Positions 1-9,069 of a DNA stretch of 64,000 bases are shown here, piece by piece (position 1 is the first letter of the stretch; each line of letters opens with the position of its first letter). This DNA is from OLB7 sp966250335 (GTDB lineage: Bacteria; Bacteroidota; Ignavibacteria; OLB7). The notes beneath the pieces were generated by a model. The model saw only the letters and a program-made list of their open reading frames with translations. It made no database searches and was not told the DNA's origin. The position numbers and the translations under genes are program-made. The stretch covers positions 47,141 to 111,140 of the forward strand of contig CBINGZ010000014.1 in the NCBI GenBank assembly GCA_966250335.1, written 5' to 3'.

Positions 1-807
1 ATAGGTATATCCCCAGAGGATATTCCCGGCAAGTCCCGTCCGGACGATGAACGGCACCTTGTCGGTGTAGAGACCGCTCGGATTGGTGTATCCGGTCAGC
101 ACGTATCCGTTTCCGACATGCTGCACCGCGAAGCCGACGTTCTGCTCATGCTGATTGGGGAATGCCCAGGCTATGCCGAACTTTCGGCACCAGAGGAGCG
201 TGCCGTTGAGGTCGAGCTTCATCAGAAAGGCCCTCTGTCCCTTCTTGATTCCCTCGACCTCGGTGGCGTCGATATAGCCGGTCACGATAAGATGCTCGTC
301 GCCCGGCGTCTTCTGGATCTCGAAGTTGTACCCGACCGCGTTCCCCTGCGTGCCGGTGTATCGCTTCCGCCAGAGGACGTTGCCGCCGTTGTCGGTGCGG
401 ATCACGAGGATCGACTTGGTTCCCGGCGTCTGCTCCTCGGTGGCCCCCACCACATAATACCCCTGCGGGTTTCCTCTGTCGTCGGTGAGCTGCCGCACGG
501 CGAAGCCGAAATCGACCCTCTCCGTCACGTTGGGGCCCGGCACAAGCTGCTTCGACCACTGCACGACTCCCACTGAGTTCGTCTTCTGCAGCACGATAGT
601 GGTGACATAGGAGTAGTTGACGATTCCGACGGTGATCTGTCCGCCGTCGGTGGTCCACCGGGTGCCCTGGGCATGGATCGGGGTGCCCACCGGGTACGTC
701 TTCTGGAAGAGCTGCGCCTCTGCCGTGTTCGAACAGGCGATGCCGAGCAGCGCGGCGCAATGGATCGCCGCCGCGAGGCGACGAAGGGGGTGGAGGAGAT
801 GTCTCAT
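1..807 (-). CDS. Secreted repeat protein, 3' end outside window
   Basis: An open frame of 269 codons runs from an ATG at 807 off the left edge, so the C-terminus is unseen. GGAG lies about 8 nt upstream of the ATG. The N-terminus is a signal peptide: basic MRHLLHPLRR, a hydrophobic stretch, then AEA-Q, with probable signal peptidase I cleavage after residue 31. The mature part is low-complexity beta sequence with recurring blocks such as GYYVVGATEEQ, GNVLWRKRYTG, LIVTGYIDATE and GTLLWCRKFG. This looks like a propeller or delta-60-type repeat as found in Bacteroidota exported proteins. A T9SS sorting tail is likely but cannot be checked here. Function is unknown. A promoter at 1141-1171 would give a leader of about 330 nt. 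Confidence 0.8.
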   Translation of the reverse strand, partial: MRHLLHPLRRLAAAIHCAALLGIACSNTAEAQLFQKTYPVGTPIHAQGTRWTTDGGQITVGIVNYSYVTTIVLQKTNSVGVVQWSKQLVPGPNVTERVDFGFAVRQLTDDRGNPQGYYVVGATEEQTPGTKSILVIRTDNGGNVLWRKRYTGTQGNAVGYNFEIQKTPGDEHLIVTGYIDATEVEGIKKGQRAFLMKLDLNGTLLWCRKFGIAWAFPNQHEQNVGFAVQHVGNGYVLTGYTNPSGLYTDKVPFIVRTGLAGNILWGYTY

Positions 808-1140
808 GATCAAGCTCCGGATGATATGTGTATGATGTATCGGTTCCGGCCTGCCGGCCGGTTCCGTCCGTTCCCGGTTCGCCGTGACCGCCCGGTCCGG
901 ATCACCACAGGGCATGAGACGGCCCTCCCCCGTATCGATGCCCGATATGAGCGTCGCGGGAGCGGGTCGCTTCCGGCCGTGCGTGAACCGGCGTGAGCGG
1001 CTGCGGCTATGTCAGGGATCTGTAATCGGTGCCTGGGTAGTCTTCCGTATGCCGGCAGATACGTCCGGAGGCGCCCCGTTGGGGTGAGACGGCGCCGACG
1101 TCGGCTCGGGCTGGGATGATTTCATTGTCGATTACGGCGA

Positions 1141-1171
1141 CAAATGTAGATCGTCCCGCGTGGTAGATCAA
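1141..1171 (-). promoter_or_regulatory. Bacteroidota-type promoter, TTG-N20-TACATTTG
   Basis: On the minus strand TTG (1171-1169) is followed by 20 nt and then TACATTTG (1148-1141), an exact fit to the Bacteroidota TTG/TAnnTTTG pattern. It lies in the 460-bp gap between the TPR-LuxR gene and the secreted protein gene at 1-807 and points at the latter. I see no other gene or RNA in 808-1267. Confidence 0.6.
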
Positions 1172-1267
1172 CGGTCGTGATGGAGTAGAATAGGAGTAGA
1201 ACAACGACGAACCCGGTAACGACAAGGGCTGCGGGGAAGAAAAATGGATCATGGAGGGATGATAATT

Positions 1268-3028
1268 TTATCCCGATCTGATTGTTCTGCGGTCGGCCCG
1301 TTTCCCCCGGCCCGCCCGTGCGCCCTCTGCCGGATGATCGGAGGGAACCTCGGCGCCCGTCTCCGGCTGCAGCGACAGCAGAAAACTCTGGAGGTTCTCC
1401 TGCGCCGCAAGGCCGAGCTTCCGCCTGATGTTCGCCCGGTGGGTCTTGATCGTCAGGGCCGAGGCGAAGAGGGCGTCGGCGATCTGCTTGGAGGAGAGAT
1501 TCAGTTTGATCAGCACGCAGACGCGGAGCTCGGTAGGGGTCAGATGCGGCGCACGATTCAGGAGCCGTTGTATCAGACTCTGATGCGCGCGCTCGAACTG
1601 CTCCTGAAACGGCGTACATTCCTCATGCGCCGCGAGTGCCGATGTGACGCTCTCCAGCACCTTTGCCGCGAACTTCTTCGTCTGTCCCTTCCCCTGGCGG
1701 CTCAACGGCTCCACCAGCTTCCGGATCGTATGGAGCGCCTCGTTCCTGCGGGTCAGATCGACCAGCATCGAGTTCAGTTCCCTGGTTCTCGATTCGGCCT
1801 CCCGTTCGGCGGCCCGCAGCCGGGAATGAAGGATTGGCTCACGATATTTCTTCTCTCCCAGATTCCATCGGATCGCGGCCGACAGGATGTTCTCTCTCGA
1901 TCTGGCAATGTGCTCGAACAGCTCGTTGTCCGATCGTTTATGGAGAGTGGCCTGCTCGTACTCCCCAAGCAGGGAATATATCTCGGCAAGACGTTCATGG
2001 AGCTGCCGGGTCCTGTTGGTGATGCCGTTCCGGTCGAGTGTCTCCAGCGCTGCGATATACATTGCAAGACCCTCGTCCAGCTCCCCCCGAAGATGATGGA
2101 CCCTGCCGAGAGAGAACCGGATCGCTGCCGATACCTGAACGAAGTCGTTCTTCACGGCAAGGGCCAGTGCCCGGTTCTGGTACTCGAGCGCCGAGGTGAG
2201 ATCACCCGAATACTGATGGAGCGTTCCGATATTCGCGAGCGATATGATGATCCTGTAGAGGTCGTCCCGCCGCTCGTAGTAGTCAAGCGCCTGCTGCATC
2301 AGCGGCAGCGCCTCGGCGCAGCGGCGTAGTTCGATATAGCATCCTGCGATATTGAACTGCGAGCCGATGATCAGATCCTCCCTGTCGAGAAGTCGCGAGA
2401 GCTCCAGGGCGCGTTCAAGGTAGGGGAGCGCGGTGCTGAAATCCTCCAGCGCCGCGAAGACGGTTCCCAGGTGGGAGAGGGAGTCTATGATCCCTTCCTC
2501 GTCGTTCATCTCCGTCCGCAACGCGTGGGCGCGCGTGTGCTCCTCGAAAGCTTCCTGATAGTTCCCCATGCCCACCGCCACGAGCCCGAGCGTCTCATGG
2601 ATGATCGCGCGATGCATCAGGTTGCTCTCCTCCACCAGTTCGAGCGCCGTTCGGAAATACTTCGCCGCCCGTCTGAGGTCGCCGTAGTTCCGGTGGTAGC
2701 GTCCCAGTTGGTGGTTGATCTTCATCCGGGTCGATTCCTTCGTCACACGCGGCTCCAGCCGTGCGATCATCCGGACGTAACGGACCAGCTCCTCCTTTCG
2801 GCTCGTGCCGAGCAACGCATCGATGCATATCATGAGCGTGAGCGCGGTCAGGTCCGGATCGCCGATCTCCCTGGCCTCGTGCAGCGCTTCGTTCGCCTTT
2901 ACCAGCGCCAGGTTCGCATTGTTTCCGATCATGCCGTGGGCTTCGTGCGCCAGGAGGGCGACCTCCCGTATACGCTCCTCGGTCTCTTCCCCGGCCGCCC
3001 TTGAACGGCCTGTGGTTCGCATGCGCAT
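1268..3028 (-). CDS. TPR-repeat regulator with C-terminal LuxR-type HTH
   Basis: 586 aa, cytoplasmic, no signal peptide. Residues about 30-400 are tandem tetratricopeptide repeats (for example DLRRAAKYFRTALELVEE, DFSTALPYLERALELSR, LTSALEYQNRALALA). A charged, probably coiled-coil segment follows at about 400-450. The C-terminal region carries a LuxR/GerE helix-turn-helix (LTPTELRVCVLIKLNLSSKQ and onward, with TIKTHRANIRRKLGL as recognition helix). The family usually senses a protein or peptide partner through the TPRs and binds DNA through the HTH; no receiver domain is visible. AAAAGGAG ends about 8 nt before the ATG and supports this start. The next gene in the same orientation is the secreted protein at 1-807, a possible target (inference). 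The Arg-rich last 25 residues are unusual. Confidence 0.85.
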   Translation of the reverse strand: MRMRTTGRSRAAGEETEERIREVALLAHEAHGMIGNNANLALVKANEALHEAREIGDPDLTALTLMICIDALLGTSRKEELVRYVRMIARLEPRVTKESTRMKINHQLGRYHRNYGDLRRAAKYFRTALELVEESNLMHRAIIHETLGLVAVGMGNYQEAFEEHTRAHALRTEMNDEEGIIDSLSHLGTVFAALEDFSTALPYLERALELSRLLDREDLIIGSQFNIAGCYIELRRCAEALPLMQQALDYYERRDDLYRIIISLANIGTLHQYSGDLTSALEYQNRALALAVKNDFVQVSAAIRFSLGRVHHLRGELDEGLAMYIAALETLDRNGITNRTRQLHERLAEIYSLLGEYEQATLHKRSDNELFEHIARSRENILSAAIRWNLGEKKYREPILHSRLRAAEREAESRTRELNSMLVDLTRRNEALHTIRKLVEPLSRQGKGQTKKFAAKVLESVTSALAAHEECTPFQEQFERAHQSLIQRLLNRAPHLTPTELRVCVLIKLNLSSKQIADALFASALTIKTHRANIRRKLGLAAQENLQSFLLSLQPETGAEVPSDHPAEGARAGRGKRADRRTIRSG

Positions 3029-3372
3029 CTGTTCAGCTCCTTTTCACCATGGGGTATGTATCTCCCGCGTCGCCGGATCGGTTCGGATATGAGTCGCCCT
3101 TTCTTCTCCCGCCGACTATCAGCAAGGAGGGATCTTCGGCGACTTCCGGAAAAGCCTTCCGCAACTTCCCCGCCGTCGGCGGGCGGAGTGTTGGTATGTG
3201 GTATCGGTGATGCCCGCTCTTCCGGGCGGGGGTGTATGATGACACGAAAACGGAGTGATATGTCTCAACACTATTGTGATATTCCTTCCCCTCCTTGCCG
3301 GCGATCGCCTGGGGGGAGGGCTGCCGGGAGAAGAATCATCCCGTCTCGACTCGTGTAGCCGCCCTCGGCGCT
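3029..3372. other. Intergenic gap with two GC-rich hairpins
   Basis: This 344-bp gap between two minus-strand genes holds no convincing ORF. Two dyads are visible: CCCGCCG-T-CGGCGGG at 3169-3183 and GCCCG-N6-CGGGC at 3212-3227. They may end transcripts of the upstream gene at 3373-3759. I find no clear TTG/TAnnTTTG promoter for the TPR-LuxR gene. Confidence 0.35.
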
Positions 3373-3759
3373 TCAGCGGCCGGCTCCCTCGCCGATCCGC
3401 GCCGCCAGTTTCTTCGGGGCCACGGCGCGATAGCTCTCCTCGACCCAGGAGATGAAGGTCTCCACCGGAGGTATCTCCGTCGGGGCGAGCCGCGCCACCA
3501 CCCAGCCGTGCTTCCCCAGCCCGTAGCCGGCGGGCTCGGTGAACGGGAGTTCGAGCGCCTCGTCGCGTGAGTGAGGAAGCTTCACGCAGAGTGAGAAATC
3601 ACGCTCCACGACCCCTTCTTCCATCTGCCCCAGAAAGAGGAAGATCTTCTTCCCGACCTTCACCACCCGGTCACCCCACGGGTAGTCCTCGTACGCCTCG
3701 GGGAGCCCGAGCGCGAATTCCCGTACGATCTCCAGTGCCGATCGATTGCCTGCCGCCAT
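3373..3759 (-). CDS. MmcQ/YjbR family protein
   Basis: 128 aa. The sequence matches the MmcQ/YjbR family (CyaY-like fold) from end to end: an N-terminal helix with LGLPEAYEDYPWGD, then VVKVGKKIFLFLG, and a C-terminal HGWVVARL ... ISWVEESYRAVAPKKLAARI. Length is normal for the family. Members are small cytoplasmic proteins suggested to bind DNA non-specifically; their physiological role is unsettled. The gene is divergent from dnaG, and the two starts are about 145 bp apart. Confidence 0.85.
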   Translation of the reverse strand: MAAGNRSALEIVREFALGLPEAYEDYPWGDRVVKVGKKIFLFLGQMEEGVVERDFSLCVKLPHSRDEALELPFTEPAGYGLGKHGWVVARLAPTEIPPVETFISWVEESYRAVAPKKLAARIGEGAGR

Positions 3760-3904
3760 GTTCCTGTTCCGAATGGTTATCGCTTCTCGGTAAAAATTAG
3801 GTATTCCCCTCTTTTGTCAGCATAAACCGGGCCGGTCGGAGTCGTTCGGTCACGATCTTGCCGTGTGAGGGATGACCGCGAGCCTTCCGTTCGTAACTTC
3901 AGTC

Positions 3905-5914
3905 ATGTCCGGAATCCCAGAGGAGATCGTAGAACGCATCAAGGTCGAGGCGAACATCGTCGACGTCATATCGGATTATGTCCGGCTCCGTCGTGCGGGG
4001 AAGAACTGGCTCGGCCTCTGTCCCTTCCACGACGACAAGCGCCCGTCGTTCAATGTGGAGCCGGTCCGGGGGATCTACAAGTGCTTCTCCTGCGGGAAAG
4101 GGGGGAACGTCTTCACCTTTCTGATGGAAAAGAACGGGTGGGCCTTCCCCGAAACCGTCAGGCATCTGGCCCAGCAGCTCGGTATCGAGATCCCGGAGGA
4201 TAAGCAGGACCGCCAGGAGTACAGCGACAACGAGCGCCTTGGATCGGCCGTCCGCGACGCCGCCAGGTTCTTCTACAAGGTCCTCCGCTCCCCGGCCGGG
4301 CTCCCCGCGCAGGCATATTTCAAGGGGCGAGAGTTCAGGGATGAGACGATCACCCGCTTCGGGCTCGGCTACGCCCCGGACGAATGGGAGGCCGCTCTTG
4401 CCCGGCTGACCGAGCAGGGCTACACCGAACAGGAGCTGGAGAAGGCGGGGCTGGTGATCAAGCGGGAGGGAAGAAAGGGCTATTACGACAGATTCCGGGG
4501 ACGGACCATGTTCCCGATCTTCTCGGCCACCGGGCGCGTGGTCGGCTTCGGGGCGCGGCGGATGACCGAGGACCCGGAACAGCCGAAGTATATCAACACC
4601 CCGGAGACCCCGATCTACCAGAAGAGCAAGGTCCTCTACGGGCTCTTCCAGGCGAAGGACGCCATCCGGCGGAAGGGGGTGGCGCTCTTCGTGGAAGGCT
4701 ACGCCGATGTGATCTCGCTCCATCAGGCCGGGGTGGAGACCGCCGTGGCGACCTGCGGCACCGCGATGACCCCGGAGCATGCCGAACTCGTGTCACGATA
4801 TACGAGCCGCGTCGTCCTTGTCTTCGACAGCGATCAGGCGGGGAAGAACGCCACCGACAAGGGGATCGACGTGCTGCTGCGCCAGGGACTCGATGTCTCG
4901 GTGATGCGTCTGCCGAACGGTGAGGACCCCGACACCTTCGTCAGGAAGTTTGGGGCGAAGGAGTTCGAAAAACGGCTGGCGGAAGGGATCTCCTTCCTGG
5001 AGTTCCGTGCGAAAAGTCTGAAGGAGGGGGGGGATTTCGACTCCCCCGACCGGGCGACCGACGCCATCCGTTCCATCGTCGGCACGATCGCTCTTATCCC
5101 CGATCCCCTGAAGCGGGAGCTCTACGTGCAGAAACTCGCCGTGGAGTATCATCTCCCCGAAGGGCTCATCATGACGGAGCTGGCGCGCGCGGTCGGTGAA
5201 GTCGGGCGCCTCGGCAGACGGCGCCGCGATCTTCTTGCATCGTCGGCACGCCGTGAACGGAAGGAGAGCGAGGGGGAGGAGAAAGCCTCTTCGACCGCGG
5301 AGAGCGTTCCGCCGACTTCCGACGAGGCCCCGCCGATCGGCGATCCGGGGATTCCGCCGGCACCTCCCGACACGATGGAACCGGCGCCGCAGCAGCCGCC
5401 GCAGAGTCCGCTCCGGGCGCCGGTGACCAGAGGGGAGCTTCCTCCGGCCGAGGTCGAACTGCTGGCGGTGCTGGTGCAGGGGGACCCGCAGATGCTGGAA
5501 CATGTCTTCGCCCGGATCGATCCGGAGGATTTCGGGCATCCGCTGACACGGGAGCTGATCGGGCTGATCCTGGGGCATTACGTCAATCAGCGGTCGTTCT
5601 CGATCGACGAGCTGATCATGGAGGATCTCAGCCAGAGCATGCGCGACCTGGTCACGCTCCTGGCGATCGAACGGGAGTCGATCTCCCGTCACTGGGAGCG
5701 GATCGACCCGAACCTCGGGGAGCCGAACCCCTGGAAGATCGCCCGCGACTGCCTGATCCGGATCGAACAGATGAAGATCGAACGGGAGTACGAGGCGGCG
5801 CAGGACAGGCTGCTCGACCCCGAACTCGACGAGGAGAAAACAGCCGAGGTCTTTGCCCGTCTGAAGGAATTGAATGAACGCCGTTCCCAGCTTACGGCGC
5901 TGCTGGCCGGCTGA
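3905..5914 (+). CDS. dnaG: DNA primase
   Basis: 669 aa from the ATG at 3905; an in-frame ATG at 3872 would add 11 residues that are not conserved. The zinc-binding domain is intact (C39, H42, C60, C63 in CPFH and CFSC), followed by the primase core and a TOPRIM domain (FVEGYADV with its Glu; VVLVFDSDQAG with the DxD). A linker rich in Pro, Ser and Glu at about residues 440-520 precedes the C-terminal helicase-interaction domain. It makes RNA primers at the replication fork. TAACTTCA at 3894-3901 sits 3 nt before the ATG. With no Shine-Dalgarno visible, the mRNA may be leaderless, although no TTG is found at the right distance. Confidence 0.97.
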   Translation: MSGIPEEIVERIKVEANIVDVISDYVRLRRAGKNWLGLCPFHDDKRPSFNVEPVRGIYKCFSCGKGGNVFTFLMEKNGWAFPETVRHLAQQLGIEIPEDKQDRQEYSDNERLGSAVRDAARFFYKVLRSPAGLPAQAYFKGREFRDETITRFGLGYAPDEWEAALARLTEQGYTEQELEKAGLVIKREGRKGYYDRFRGRTMFPIFSATGRVVGFGARRMTEDPEQPKYINTPETPIYQKSKVLYGLFQAKDAIRRKGVALFVEGYADVISLHQAGVETAVATCGTAMTPEHAELVSRYTSRVVLVFDSDQAGKNATDKGIDVLLRQGLDVSVMRLPNGEDPDTFVRKFGAKEFEKRLAEGISFLEFRAKSLKEGGDFDSPDRATDAIRSIVGTIALIPDPLKRELYVQKLAVEYHLPEGLIMTELARAVGEVGRLGRRRRDLLASSARRERKESEGEEKASSTAESVPPTSDEAPPIGDPGIPPAPPDTMEPAPQQPPQSPLRAPVTRGELPPAEVELLAVLVQGDPQMLEHVFARIDPEDFGHPLTRELIGLILGHYVNQRSFSIDELIMEDLSQSMRDLVTLLAIERESISRHWERIDPNLGEPNPWKIARDCLIRIEQMKIEREYEAAQDRLLDPELDEEKTAEVFARLKELNERRSQLTALLAG

Positions 5915-5956
5915 GTCGCCGACCCGCGGCGACGACGGCGGCGCCTGAAAACGCCC

Positions 5957-5987
5957 TTGACCGATCGGGGGGGCGCATATAACTTGG
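5957..5987 (+). promoter_or_regulatory. Promoter TTG-N20-TAACTTGG, probably leaderless
   Basis: TTG at 5957-5959, 20 nt spacer, TAACTTGG at 5980-5987 (one mismatch to TAnnTTTG). The ATG of the next gene follows only 5 nt later. Transcription would then begin at or next to the start codon, which fits the absence of a Shine-Dalgarno sequence. Confidence 0.6.
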
Positions 5988-5992
5988 CTCAC

Positions 5993-8053
5993 ATGAATTC
6001 ATCGTACCGTATCGTCCGGAACGTACTCTTCGTGCTGACGGCCGGAGGGGTGCTGGCGGCATGCCAGCCGTTCCGCAACTTCACCACGTACTACAATCTG
6101 TTCTACAACATGGAACGGATCATGGGGGAGGTGGAGGACGAGCTCCTCTACATGCGTGAGCAGAAGACCCCGGAGCCGAGCTACTACATCCCCTACGACG
6201 ACCAGTCGCTTGCCGGCGTCAGGATCTTCCACCACCTCGACAGGCGGTCGATGACCCCGGATGAGACCAAGGCGAACAAGATCAAACTCGATTCGATCCT
6301 CCTCAAGGGCTCCAAGCTCCTGGAACGGAGCGCCAAGAGCGACTACGTCCCGGACGCCGTCTTCTATATCGCCAAGACATATTTCTACGAGAGGGAATGG
6401 TTCCTCTCGCAGCAGCGCGGCATGGACCTGATCAACCACTTCCCGGAGAGCCGCTGGTATCCCGACGCCCATCTGCTGGTGGCGATGGATATGATGCAGC
6501 AGGGGAACCTGGAGGACGCCGAGCCGATGATCTCCAAGACGATCGATATCGCATGGGGAAGGAAGCGGAAGGATGTGCTGACCGAGGCGTTCCGCCTGAG
6601 CGCCGATTTCTATGTGGGACAGGGGGATCTGGAGAGCGCCATGAAGCCGTACCGCCGCGCGCTCCTGCTGAGCACCGACGGCGAGGAACGGGCCCGCTGG
6701 CAGTACGAGATCGGCGCCCTCTACTTCCGGGGAGCCCGGTTCGAGGAGGGGCTGGAGGCGTTCGACAAGGTGGAGGATTATTCTCCCGATATCCTCACCC
6801 AGTTCCAGACCGGCCTGCAGCGCGCCGTCACGCTCCGTACCCTCGGTCGGGCGGAGGAGGCGGTGGAGCAGATCGAGGAGCTTGCCGACAACGAGAACTT
6901 CGAGCCGTGGTATGCGATGCTGGAACTGGAGCAGTCGAACCTCGATGCGGAGAAGCCGGGGGGACGGGAGATCCAGGACAGCACGATTCAGCGGATCGAT
7001 TCGATGGCGAAAGGGCGGAACTACGCCACCTACGGCATCTACGAGCGGGGGGTCCGCGCCTTCAGGGCGGGAGATTACAAGACGGCCCACACGAACTTCG
7101 TGAAGGTGCAGTCGGTGCAGGCGCCGTTCCAGCGGAGGGCGCAGCGCTACGCGGCGATCCTCGGGGAGTATCTCGACCAGCACAACCGCGCCTGGCAGCT
7201 CACCCGCATCCCCCTGACCGAATATCCCGACTCCACGAAGGCGGCGGCCTCCGACGCGTACTACAAGATCGCCCGTGTCTTCGCCACGCTCGGCAACAAG
7301 GACTCGCTCCGCTTCTACTATCTCAAGGCGATGGACTGGAGCCCCCGCGGTTCGCTCCAGTGGGAACGGGCGCTCTACGCCGAATCGGTGCGCGCCCGCG
7401 ACGAGGGGAGAAGCGTCTACGCCGACTCGCTCCTGATGGAGATCGCCCGGAACAACTCCCTCAGCGAGTACGCCGACGAGGCCCGTCTGCGGCTGAACTT
7501 CACCGACTACGCCAAGAACGACCCGGCGCGCGACGCCTATCAGTCGGGCTACAACAGCATGCGGAACGACAGGAACTACCCGTACGCCATCTCCAGGTTC
7601 CAGGAGGTGATCGACAGGTATCCCGGCTCCGAGTATGCTCCGAAGGCGTTCTACGCCATCGGGCTCATCTACGAGCAGATGCTCGACAACCGCGACAGCG
7701 CCTTCGTCTACTACTCGCAGGTGATCGATCTCTACCCGGAGAGCGAGCAGGCGAAGGAGGTGCAGCCGCTGATCGAGGCGGTGATCGCCGCGCGGATCAA
7801 AAGCCAGGGGATGAGCGATCCGTCGTCGCCGCGGGAGGAGGGACTGCTCCCTCTCGATCAGCCGCTGGTTCCCTCCGGGAACGAGGATGTGGAGCCGGCG
7901 ACGATCGAGCCGAACGGGGGAGTGAGCATCGACCCGAACGTGCAGGTGACGCCGCCGCCGAACAACGCCATCCGCCAGCTTCCGGCGATGCGGCCCGATT
8001 CGCTGAAGATTCCGACGGATACTGCGACCCGGGTGAGGAGGGGACGGCGCTAG
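5993..8053 (+). CDS. TPR lipoprotein, SprE/PorW-like (type IX secretion)
   Basis: 686 aa from the ATG at 5993. The signal peptide ends in a lipobox (VLAAC, Cys24), so this is a lipoprotein. Directly after the Cys comes QPFRNFTTYYNLFYNMERIM, which resembles the conserved start of SprE/PorW, the T9SS lipoprotein of gliding and secretion (typically NLTAHYNVYFNG). The rest is TPR/Sel1-like helical repeats (EEGLEAFDKVEDYSPDI, YPYAISRFQEVIDRYPGSEY, VYYSQVIDLYPESEQAKE). The tail from about residue 610 is Pro-rich and disordered. It probably acts at the inner face of the outer membrane in T9SS energising or anchoring. Several sorting-tail cargos in this window support that role. The SprE/PorW assignment is inferred from motif memory; the lipoprotein-TPR call is firm. 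Confidence 0.72.
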   Translation: MNSSYRIVRNVLFVLTAGGVLAACQPFRNFTTYYNLFYNMERIMGEVEDELLYMREQKTPEPSYYIPYDDQSLAGVRIFHHLDRRSMTPDETKANKIKLDSILLKGSKLLERSAKSDYVPDAVFYIAKTYFYEREWFLSQQRGMDLINHFPESRWYPDAHLLVAMDMMQQGNLEDAEPMISKTIDIAWGRKRKDVLTEAFRLSADFYVGQGDLESAMKPYRRALLLSTDGEERARWQYEIGALYFRGARFEEGLEAFDKVEDYSPDILTQFQTGLQRAVTLRTLGRAEEAVEQIEELADNENFEPWYAMLELEQSNLDAEKPGGREIQDSTIQRIDSMAKGRNYATYGIYERGVRAFRAGDYKTAHTNFVKVQSVQAPFQRRAQRYAAILGEYLDQHNRAWQLTRIPLTEYPDSTKAAASDAYYKIARVFATLGNKDSLRFYYLKAMDWSPRGSLQWERALYAESVRARDEGRSVYADSLLMEIARNNSLSEYADEARLRLNFTDYAKNDPARDAYQSGYNSMRNDRNYPYAISRFQEVIDRYPGSEYAPKAFYAIGLIYEQMLDNRDSAFVYYSQVIDLYPESEQAKEVQPLIEAVIAARIKSQGMSDPSSPREEGLLPLDQPLVPSGNEDVEPATIEPNGGVSIDPNVQVTPPPNNAIRQLPAMRPDSLKIPTDTATRVRRGRR

Positions 8054-8173
8054 GCTCCCGGGAAATCGCTCGTTCGGGGCCGTGAGTTCTCCGAAAACGG
8101 CAAAGAAGCATATCAATCTGCGGCTCCGGGGCTTTTTGGCCTTGGAGCCGTTTCGCTTCGGGAGGGATTTCCG

Positions 8174-8181
8174 TACCTTTG
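8174..8181 (+). promoter_or_regulatory. -7 element TACCTTTG before pyrK
   Basis: TACCTTTG matches TAnnTTTG exactly. The -33 position reads TTTC (8151-8154) with a 19-20 nt spacer, an imperfect TTG. GTG (8187) and ATG (8190) follow 5 and 8 nt later, so pyrK is probably leaderless or nearly so. Confidence 0.5.
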
Positions 8182-8189
8182 CGGCCGTG

Positions 8190-8993
8190 ATGATTCAAGA
8201 GACGGTTACGATCACCCGGTCCGCCCGCGTTGCGGACAACGTTCATATCCTCGAATTCGAGTCCGAGCATATCGCACGGGGGGCCCTTCCGGGGCAGTTC
8301 CTCAACATCAAGCCGGATTCCTCGTTCGATCCGCTTCTGCGGAGGGCCTACAGCATCCACCGCGTCCGGGGCACAAGCATCGAGATCATCTACAACGTCG
8401 TCGGCAGGGGCTCGGCGATCTTCGCGGCGAAGCGCCCCGGAGATCGGCTCGACATCCTCGGTCCGCTCGGCGTTCCGTTCCATTGCGAGCCGGGAACCCC
8501 GGGCGGGGAGTTCTCCGTTGCGATCCTCGTCTCCGGCGGTGTCGGTATCGCTCCGATGCCCTTCCTGGGGGATCACCTGCTGGCGACCGGCCGGAGCGTG
8601 GTGAACATTCACGGCGCGCGGAACGCCGGCATGATCGTCGACGACGGTCGCCTTGCCGACGTCCGCTTCGCCACCGACGACGGCTCCCTCGGCTTCCATG
8701 GAAACGTCGTGGGGGCGCTGGAGCGTTATCTGCAGGAGGAGAGTCCGGCCGCCCCGAGAGTCTTCGCCTGCGGGCCGAACCGGATGCTGACGGCGCTGGG
8801 AGATTTCTGCACGCTCCGTGGGGTGCCGCTGGAGGTCTCGCTGGAGTGCCAGATGGCCTGCGGCGTCGGCATCTGCCAGGGATGCCCGGTCGAGATGACC
8901 ACCGGCAACAGGCTCTACTCCCTCGTCTGCACGCACGGCCCGAACTACGAGTACGGCGATATCAACATGGAATCGCTCCCTTCGGTCCATTGA
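8190..8993 (+). CDS. pyrK: Dihydroorotate dehydrogenase B, electron transfer subunit
   Basis: 267 aa from ATG 8190. The frame stays open upstream to an ATG at 8082, but the -7 element at 8174-8181 and family alignment (MIQETVTITRSARVADNVH) favour the short form. It is a ferredoxin-reductase-like protein. FAD is bound by RRAYSIHRV, the NAD-binding region has ILVSGGVGIAPMPFL, and a C-terminal 2Fe-2S motif carries four Cys (CQMACGVGICQGC ... LVC). It passes electrons from PyrD to NAD+ in the PyrD-PyrK complex of pyrimidine synthesis. pyrD follows directly, as usual for the class 1B enzyme. Confidence 0.95.
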   Translation: MIQETVTITRSARVADNVHILEFESEHIARGALPGQFLNIKPDSSFDPLLRRAYSIHRVRGTSIEIIYNVVGRGSAIFAAKRPGDRLDILGPLGVPFHCEPGTPGGEFSVAILVSGGVGIAPMPFLGDHLLATGRSVVNIHGARNAGMIVDDGRLADVRFATDDGSLGFHGNVVGALERYLQEESPAAPRVFACGPNRMLTALGDFCTLRGVPLEVSLECQMACGVGICQGCPVEMTTGNRLYSLVCTHGPNYEYGDINMESLPSVH

Positions 8994-9069
8994 GATCGGT
9001 CCGCCCTCCGCATCCGCCGATTTGTATACGTGTACGTCCGCGTACGCTGGAGGTCCTCTCGGGACGTCC

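Noticed and set aside
1244..2329. 361-aa plus-strand ORF opposite the TPR-LuxR gene
   Set aside because: Antisense shadow: no family motifs, Arg/Leu-rich, and the opposite strand encodes clear TPR and HTH domains.
8082..8189. 36-residue N-terminal extension of PyrK
   Set aside because: It lies upstream of and across the TACCTTTG promoter element and is not part of the family fold.
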